In this document: piece after piece, positions 1-5,380 of the stretch
How the letters are laid out: every line of letters begins with the position of its first letter
Numbering within the stretch: the first letter of the stretch is position 1
From: an uncultured Bacteroidales bacterium
GTDB lineage: Bacteria; Bacteroidota; Bacteroidia; Bacteroidales; FEN-979
Assembly (NCBI GenBank): GCA_903928285.1
Contig: CAIYQH010000110.1
Span: 1-5,380 of the forward strand
Reading direction: 5' to 3'
Length of the DNA: 5,380 nucleotides
Made by a program: the position numbers and the translations under genes
Notes under the pieces: generated by a model
What the model saw: the letters and a program-made list of their open reading frames with translations, nothing else
The model's database searches: none
What the model was told of the DNA's origin: nothing

Positions 1-921
1 CTCAATATTCTTTACTCCGGAAATGCCAACGGTGTTCCTACCTCATACCTTGCCGAAGGGCGCCTTAAAGGTGTTCCTTTACTTCGCGTGCTGAGCCTGG
101 ATAATCTCAACCAGCAGATGAATCCACCGGGCGACGGCATGTTCGATTTCATCGACCAGGCCGCCACTCAGGGCGGTACGATCCAGGCGTCGAACGGACG
201 TATCTTTTTCCCCGAGTTGGAACCTTTCGGGAAGGACCTGCGCGATTCGATCTATAATCCGGCCGACCCGAAGGGATCGACCGCCCTTGCAAACAAATAT
301 TGCTATGATTCCCTCTACACGATGACCAAGTCGATGGCGCGGCAATATCCCGACAAAAATAAATTTGTCCTTGACGGAACCTATAAGTCGGCTTCAGGAT
401 CGGAAATCTCGCTGAATGCGTTGAATGTCCCGGCAGGTTCGGTGAAAATCACCGCAGGCGGTATGGTATTGCGTGAAAATATTGACTATACGGTTGACTA
501 TACGCTGGGCCGCGTGCGGATCCTTAACGAAGGGGTGATGAATTCGGGAACACCTATCAACATCTCCCTCGAAAGCAATGAGATGTTTAATGTCCAGACC
601 AAAAGGCTGATGGGAGCGCATGTGGATTACAAGATCAACAAGGATTTCGTAATCGGTGGTACAATTCTCAATCTGAACGAACGACCTCTGACCCAGAAGG
701 TCAATTACGGGGATGAACCGATGTCGAATACGGTATGGGGGCTTAATCTTTCCTACCGTACCCAATCGAGGCTGATCACCCGTTTCGTCGATGCCCTTCC
801 GCTGATCTCGACCAAGGCCCCCTCATCGGTATCGGTAGATGCCGAATTTGCCCAGTTTATCCCGGGCCATTCCAAGGCGATCGGCTCGGCAGGGACGACC
901 TATATTGATGACTTTGAGGGC
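1..921 (+). other. SprA N-terminal-to-middle conserved beta-rich segment
   Basis: Window codons 1-307 contain the densest run of family-invariant strings, from GVPTSYLAEG through YIDDFEG. The segment alternates short hydrophobic/aromatic strands with Gly/Asn/Asp turns, for example NIDYTVDYTLGRVRILNEG at 160-178, as expected for barrel strands and surface-connected beta structure. In remembered SprA alignments this block falls after the first several hundred residues, so the gene start is far upstream. The assignment to part of the barrel is inferred from strand pattern, not from a structural model. Confidence 0.6.
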
Positions 922-3900
922 GCCAAATCGACCATCGACCTGAAAAATATCGGCACCTGGTACCTGGCAAGCACACCGCAGGGACAAACGGCTGCGGGCT
1001 TATTCCCGGAGGCTGCGTTGGGAACGGGCCTGAAGTATGGTTTTAACCGAGGTAAGCTTGCCTGGTATGTGATTGATGCTCTCTTTTATGATAAGAGTAC
1101 CAGCCTGCTTCCACCGAACGTATCGAACCGGGAGCTGTCGAAACCCTACGTGCGCCAGGTATGGGAGACTGAGATCTTCCCCAACAAACAGCCGCTGAAC
1201 GGCGTGCCTGTAAACCTTGCCGTGCTGAATATGGCCTATTACCCGCAGGAACGCGGCCCCTATAACTATGATGTAACCCAGACCAACTATTCACACGGGT
1301 TGAATGCCGACGGAACCCTTGCAAAACCTGAGACGCGCTGGGGTGGCATGATGCGCAAAATCGAAACCACCGATTTTGATGCGGCCAACATTCAATATAT
1401 TGAATTCTGGCTGATGGACCCGTTTGCCGAAGATTCAACCAATTCAGGACAACTGTATTTTAACCTGGGGGATGTTTCAGAGGATATCCTCCGCGACGGA
1501 CGCAAGAGTTTTGAAAACGGGCTTCCCCTGACGGCGGTGGCGAAAGATGTTGATACCACCATCTGGGGGCGTGTACCACGATACCAGGCGCTGGTTGACG
1601 CCTTTGACAATAATCCTGCCTCCCGCGAATTCCAGGATGTGGGTTATGACGGGTTAAGGGATGTCGACGAAATCTCCTTTTTTGACACCAGCTATGTGTC
1701 GAAAGTCAGGACGGCCTTCGGATCCGCTTCCATAGCCTATAAAAATGCCTCCACCGATCCCTCGGCCGATGATTTTCATTATTTCAGGGGAACCGACTAT
1801 GATAATAACCCCGAATTCTCCAGTGTTCTGAAACGGTATGAAAATTATAACGGCCCTGAAGGCAACAGCTCCACGGCAGCCCAGTCAAAGGAAAGCTATT
1901 CCACTACGGCCACAACGCTTCCCAATGAGGAGGATATCAACCATGACAATACTCTGAGTGAAACGGAAAGATATTACCAGTATGTGGTCCAGCTCAAACG
2001 CGATAAAATGAAGCCGGGATCGAATTATATCACCAACGTTTATCATGCAGCCGACATCCCGCTGGCCGACGGGACGAAGGGGAATGTCACCTGGTATCAG
2101 TTTAAAATTCCAATCCGTACACCAGACAAGGTGATCGGCGGGATCAACGATTTTACCTCCATCCGCTTTATGCGTATGTTCTTCAAGAATTTTGCACGAC
2201 CTGTCGTATGTCGGTTTGCCACCCTGGAACTGACCCGCGGGGAATGGCGGAAATACGACTACAGCCTGCTTTCGCCGGGGGAATACATTCCCGATGACGG
2301 ACAAAACGCGACCCAGTTCGATATCGCGACGGTCAGCATCGAGGAAAACGGGAGCAAACAACCCATCCCGTATGTGATCCCTCCCGGCATTCAGCGTGAA
2401 ACCAACTGGGGATCGACCAATATGCAGAAACTGAATGAACAGTCGATGTCGTTTAAGGTTTGCAACCTGGTGGATGGCGACGTACGCGCTGCCTATAAGA
2501 CAACGGAATTCGACTTCAGGCAGTTCAAGCGGCTGAAGATGTTTGTCCATGCTGAACAGGGTATCAGGAGCCAGAATCTGAAGACAGGCGAATTGACCAT
2601 CATGATGCGGATCGGCTCGGACTTTACCGAAAACTATTATGAATATGAAATTCCCCTGACCTTTACGCCATGGGGAACCCAGGTTACCAACGGGGATGCC
2701 ATCTGGCCTGTCAGCAATGAATTTGACATCGATCTTGAAAAGCTGGTGGCGGTGAAATATGACAGGCTGGTTGCCATGCGCGACCACCCGCAGGACCTGA
2801 CTACAGCAGCGCCCTATATTGAATACGAGGGGAAAAACAAGATTACCGTGGTTGGCTCCCCGACCATCAGCGATGTCAGGGCAATCATGATCGGGGTCAG
2901 GAATCCCAAAAAGAATGCACAGACTCCCGATGATGACGACCAGGCAAAATGTGCTGAAATCTGGGTGGATGAACTACGGCTGACCGATTTTAACAAGACA
3001 GGGGGCTGGGCGGTGAATACCAGGGTTGCCATTGAATTGGCTGACCTGGGTAGGGTACAGCTGACCGGAAGCTATACCAGCGCCGGCTTTGGAACCCTTG
3101 AGCAAAAACAGACCCAGCGGATCATGGAATCAAACCTCGCCTTTGGCTTCAATACCGACCTGGAGTTGGGCAAATTCTTTCCTGCAAAATCAGGTATCCG
3201 TATCCCGATGCATTTTGATTATTCCATGTTGCTTACCAGCCCCAAATATGATCCCCTGAATCCCGACCTGAATCTCAGCGATGTGATCAGCGCCTATGCT
3301 ACCCAGAGACAAAAGGACTCGATCAAGCAGATTACCCAGGGCTATACGCAGTCAAAGAACTTCAACCTGATGAATGTCAGGAAGGACAGGACCGGCGATA
3401 AAAAACCAAAGGTCTATGACATCGAGAATTTTAATGTCAGCTATTCCTATTCGGAGATATTCCACAGGGATGTTGACGTGGCGTACGACCTCAAGCGACA
3501 TTATACAGGCGGGTTGGGATATTCTTTCTCGGTTTTACCTAAGAATGTGATGCCATTCCAGCGGAATAAGGTCCTGACCAAAACAAAGGCCCTTGCGTTG
3601 GTCAAGGATTTCAACTTCTATTACCTGCCGAAATCATTCACCTTCCGTACCGATATGAATCGTGAATTCGACATGAAACAGTTCAGGAATAAGAGTGCCG
3701 CCATCGTTCCCATGGAGACCTTCTATATCAAACGGTGGGATTGGAGCCGGCTATATGACCTTAAATACGATTTTTCAAAATCGTTTAAAATTTCGTTGGT
3801 AGCCAATACCAGCGCTTTCGTTAATGAGCCTCCGGGACAGATAGACAGGTCAAACCGCGATCAGATATGGAACCAGATATTCTCCCTTGGAACCAAGAAT

Positions 3901-5296
3901 AACTATAACCAGTTGCTGAATGTCATGTGGGACGTTCCTGTGAACAAGATTCCCTATCTTGACTTTATCACGCTGAATACCGGATACCAGACAACCTACC
4001 ATTGGTCGGCTTCCCCCGTTTCATTGCAGGCGCAGTATGGCAATACCATTGAAAATGCCAATACCAAGACGGTGAACAGCCAGTTGAACTTCGTTACCCT
4101 GTACAACAAGGTTCCCTACCTGAAAAAGATCAACCAGAGTTCCGCCAGCACCCGGTCGAATAAAGCCCTGCCTCCCAAGGTCGCGAAAGATAAAAGCCTG
4201 GCAAAACAGGACACGATCAAACAGGAAAAGAGGCACCCCGATTTCGGCAAGGTATTGCTGGAGGGGACCCTGCGCTTCCTCATGGGTATCCGTACAGCCA
4301 AATTCACCTACAACCAGGGCAACGGGACTTTGCTCCCCGGGTTTAAACCCACACCGGTAGCGCTTGGCAATGACTGGAACAACAATGCACCCGGGCTGGG
4401 ATTCATCTTTGGCGACCAGCGCGATATCCGCGGTACGGCCGTCGACAGGGGATGGATAACCTCTGATACCCTGCTGAATTCGGCCTATCAGACCAAATTC
4501 ACCGAGAACCTGAATCTTTCCGTAAGCCTTGAGCCCATCAAGGATTTGCGGATCGAAGTCATCGCCAATAAACAGTATTCGAAATCACACCAGGAATACT
4601 ACAAAGCAGACGCAGCTGGTAAATTCAACTCCTTCTCCCCATCCGATATGGGTACCTTCTCCATGTCGTACATCATGATCGGGACATCCTATGTGAGCGA
4701 CGACGGCCAGGGCCGTTCGCCGACATTTGAGCATATGAAAAATTACCGGAAACAGATTGCACAGCGATTTGCAGCCCTGAATCCAAATTCGAAGACCACG
4801 ATCGATTCCACGGGCTTTCCGATGGGTTATGGCCCTACCGACCAGGAGGTGCTTACCTCGGCATTCATGGCTGCCTATTCGGGCCGCGATCCTGCCAAAG
4901 TGGCGCTCACTGCCTTTCCCAGGATTCCCCTCCCCAACTGGCGCATCACTTATGACGGCCTGGTGAAACTCAAGATCTTTAAATCCTGGCTGCGCACCAT
5001 GACCCTCACGCATGCCTACCTTTCCACTTACAGTGTCGGCAGTTTCACGTCGAATATCAAATACGATGAATTCAATGGCATGCCTGCGGTGACGGATGCA
5101 GCCGGCAACTTCATCCCCAAGGCCCAGACCACGGTTGTCTCCATGACCGAACAATTCAACCCGTTGTTTAAGGTGGATATGGGATTCATCAACAGTTTCC
5201 TGGCAAGCGCCGAAATACGTCGTTCACGCAATATTTCGCTGAGTTTCTCAAATAACCAGATCACCGAGGTCTCCAGTAACGAATTTATTGTCGGGC
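1..5296 (+). CDS. sprA: Type IX secretion outer-membrane translocon SprA (Sov), partial at both ends
   Basis: SprA forms the very large single-chain outer-membrane beta-barrel (36 strands in the Flavobacterium johnsoniae structure) through which T9SS cargo crosses, working with PorV, a plug protein and the GldKLMN machinery. Seen here, numbering window codons: GVPTSYLAEG (11-20), LLRVLSLDNLN (27-37), GRIFFPELEPFGKDLR (66-81), DYTLGRVRILNEG (166-178), ERPLTQKVNYGDEP (227-240), PGHSKAIG (288-295), YIDDFEG (301-307), FDFRQFKRLKMFVHAE (837-852), EIWVDELRL (986-994), YDLKYDFSKSFK (1252-1263), NEPPG (1275-1279), NGTLLPGFKP (1441-1450), PLPNWRITYDGL (1644-1654) and NNQITEVSSNEFIVG (1751-1765). These match remembered SprA signatures in order. 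Family members are about 2,400 residues, so the signal peptide and some 500-600 residues lie upstream; no start is assigned. The frame stays open to 5379, but SprA-like sequence ends near 5296 with the final barrel strands missing. Function is family knowledge; the truncation is observed. Confidence 0.95.
1636..1671 (+). other. EF-hand-like acidic loop 1 within SprA
   Basis: Window codons 546-557 read DVGYDGLRDVDE. This places Asp at loop position 1, Asp-Gly at 5-6, Asp at 9 and Glu at 12, which is the spacing of a calcium-binding EF-hand loop. Position 3 is Gly and position 8 is Arg, so it is not a perfect match. A similar DVG-x-DGL string recurs in remembered SprA homologues, which suggests it is conserved rather than accidental. 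Calcium binding is inferred from residue spacing only. Confidence 0.5.
1933..1968 (+). other. EF-hand/dockerin-like acidic loop 2 within SprA
   Basis: Window codons 645-656 read DINHDNTLSETE. Asp at position 1, Asn at 3, Asp at 5, Thr at 7, Ser at 9 and Glu at 12 reproduce the canonical oxygen-ligand positions of an EF-hand or dockerin calcium loop. It is followed immediately by RYYQY, a strand-like aromatic run. Remembered SprA relatives carry a very similar EDxNxDNT string here. It lies about 90 residues after the first loop. Metal binding is not shown by the sequence. Confidence 0.55.
2995..5296 (+). other. SprA C-terminal beta-barrel half, truncated before its last strands
   Basis: From window codon 999 onward the protein shows repeated alternating amphipathic strands separated by polar turns, typical of outer-membrane barrels. 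Examples are VQLTGSYTSAGFG (about 1019-1031), NFNVSYSYSEIF (1143-1154), SFTFRTDMNREF (1212-1223), LNLSVSLEPIKDLRIEVIANK (about 1504-1524) and NISLSFSNNQITEV (1744-1757). Family barrels end in further strands and a terminal aromatic residue after the NNQ-x-TEV region. Those strands are missing here, because the sequence changes character just after EFIVG (1761-1765). Confidence 0.7.
4126..4242 (+). other. Lysine-rich low-complexity loop between barrel strands of SprA
   Basis: Window codons 1376-1414 form a hydrophilic stretch rich in Lys, Ser, Ala and Gln with about ten basic and few acidic residues, including SNKALPPKVAKDKSLAKQD. It sits between the conserved strand YNKVPYLKKINQ and the conserved strand beginning LRFLMGIRTAKF. 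No strand or helix signature family is recognised in it. In SprA relatives this position is remembered as variable in length and charged, so it is probably a flexible loop between two strands. Confidence 0.5.
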
Positions 5297-5380
5297 GATT
5301 AATATTTTGTTTTTTATGTCTTCTTTTTCCTGAGCGTTTTCTTCTGCTTCTTTGTATTCTTCTAAAAGTTCCTCAAATAA
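5285..5380 (-). CDS. Fragment of an unidentified Glu/Lys-rich reverse-strand ORF (open at the window edge)
   Basis: On the reverse strand a frame enters at the right edge and runs 31 codons to a TAA whose complement lies at 5285-5287. Its product contains EELLEEYKEAEENAQEKE followed by DIKNKILIARQ. It is dominated by Glu and Lys with spaced Leu/Ile, as in a coiled coil or long amphipathic helix. AT-rich codons (GAA, AAA, TTA, ATA) dominate. The last four codons and the stop fall on, or just past, the apparent boundary with sprA sequence. The natural C-terminus may therefore be cut off, with the stop being accidental. The family is not recognised and the fragment is too short to assign a function. 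It is listed because the reverse strand gives a protein-like composition while the forward frame does not. Confidence 0.35.
   Translation of the reverse strand, partial: LFEELLEEYKEAEENAQEKEDIKNKILIARQ
5297..5380. other. AT-rich segment foreign to sprA, beyond an abrupt junction
   Basis: By hand count about 23 of these 84 bases are G or C, near 27%, against roughly half in the preceding gene. The forward SprA frame here gives RLIFCFLCLLFPERFLLLLC, a Leu/Phe/Cys run unlike any part of an outer-membrane barrel, where Gly, Tyr, Asn and Arg strands were expected to continue. The change occurs within a few bases of 5293-5300. No inverted repeat, target-site duplication or recognised insertion-sequence end is visible in the short stretch available. 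Confidence 0.7.

Larger units (their letters stand above)
922..2994 (+). other. SprA central inserted domains (jelly-roll-like modules, predicted soluble)
   Basis: Window codons 308-998 are richer in charged, Trp and Pro residues and have fewer transmembrane-like strands than the flanks. Two stretches look like related beta-sandwich modules. One is codons 458-498, with IQYIEFWLMDPF followed by LYFNLGDVSEDIL. The other is codons 837-998, with FRQFKRLKMFVHAE, then YYEYEIPLTF and EIWVDELRL. Both place an acidic FD-x-n lead-in before a hydrophobic strand of similar pattern. Two acidic EF-hand-like loops lie between them. In the known SprA structure large soluble portions cap the barrel; assigning this segment to them is inference. 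The acidic run PDDDDQ at 976-981 is probably an exposed loop. Confidence 0.5.

Noticed and set aside
79..765. Reverse-strand open frames at 79-345 and 394-765
   Set aside because: Both are in codon register antisense to the most conserved part of SprA in the window, and neither product resembles a known protein.
1043..1610. Overlapping reverse-strand open frames at 1043-1438 and 1392-1610
   Set aside because: Their products are Ser/Arg-rich with no domain character, they overlap each other, and the forward strand there carries SprA signatures such as YYPQERGPYNYD.
1885..2787. A 300-codon open frame on the reverse strand
   Set aside because: It lies antisense to clearly conserved SprA sequence and is exactly in codon register with it. 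Its stops would need sense TTA, CTA or TCA codons, which are scarce in this gene. The translated product has no recognisable domain and no ribosome-binding context was evident.
4021..4307. Two overlapping reverse-strand frames near the lysine-rich loop
   Set aside because: The hydrophobic Phe/Leu-rich product is the complement of Lys/Glu/Asn codons in the sense gene. No start context or family match supports them.
4585..5154. A 189-codon reverse-strand open frame
   Set aside because: It is in antisense register with conserved barrel sequence including PLPNWRITYDGL. The product is a His/Gly/Arg-rich mirror of the sense codons, so it is treated as a shadow.
5297..5379. The forward frame continuing to the window edge as a hydrophobic C-terminal tail of SprA
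   Set aside because: The frame has no stop, but the Leu/Phe/Cys content does not fit barrel strands. The base composition shifts sharply, and the reverse strand gives the more protein-like reading.
1..5380. Promoters, terminators, RNA genes, CRISPR arrays, or a multi-gene novel system
   Set aside because: One uninterrupted conserved coding frame fills the window to about 5296 and leaves no intergenic space. No repeat array, tRNA-like fold or hairpin-plus-T-run terminator was seen. The T-rich tail after 5300 lacks a preceding GC-rich stem.

Overview
The window is almost entirely one gene fragment. A single forward reading frame (frame 1) is open from base 1 to the last complete codon at 5379. 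Up to about base 5296 it reads as SprA, called Sov in Porphyromonas gingivalis. SprA is the giant outer-membrane beta-barrel translocon of the type IX secretion system (T9SS), required for T9SS secretion and for gliding in species that glide. The identification rests on many family signature strings in the expected order across about 1,765 residues. The start codon, signal peptide and roughly the first quarter of the protein lie upstream of the window. The last stretch of the barrel, roughly 100-150 residues judging from remembered family lengths, is also absent.

Organism: SprA and the T9SS are confined to the Bacteroidota (Fibrobacteres-Chlorobi-Bacteroidetes group), so the source is a member of that phylum. 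The gene is about half G+C, uses AGG arginine codons freely and has many Tyr/Asn/Asp-rich beta-strand segments. A Bacteroidales-like or other environmental Bacteroidota lineage is plausible, but genus cannot be read from this sequence.

Layout: bases 1 to about 920 hold conserved beta-rich N-terminal-middle sequence. Bases about 920 to 3000 hold the extracellular/periplasmic-type inserted domains, including two EF-hand-like acidic loops and the EIWVDELRL signature. Bases about 3000 to 5296 hold the C-terminal beta-barrel half, with a short lysine-rich variable loop near 4126-4242. At about 5296 the SprA similarity stops abruptly. The last ~85 bases are only about 27% G+C. They read as Leu/Phe/Cys-rich nonsense in the SprA frame, but as a Glu/Lys-rich helical peptide on the reverse strand. 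This looks like a junction with unrelated DNA, either an assembly/library chimera or a real rearrangement that truncates sprA.

I see no RNA genes, promoters, terminators, CRISPR arrays, complete mobile elements or second complete gene. No new multi-gene system is visible. The points worth checking are the 3' junction and the putative calcium-binding loops.
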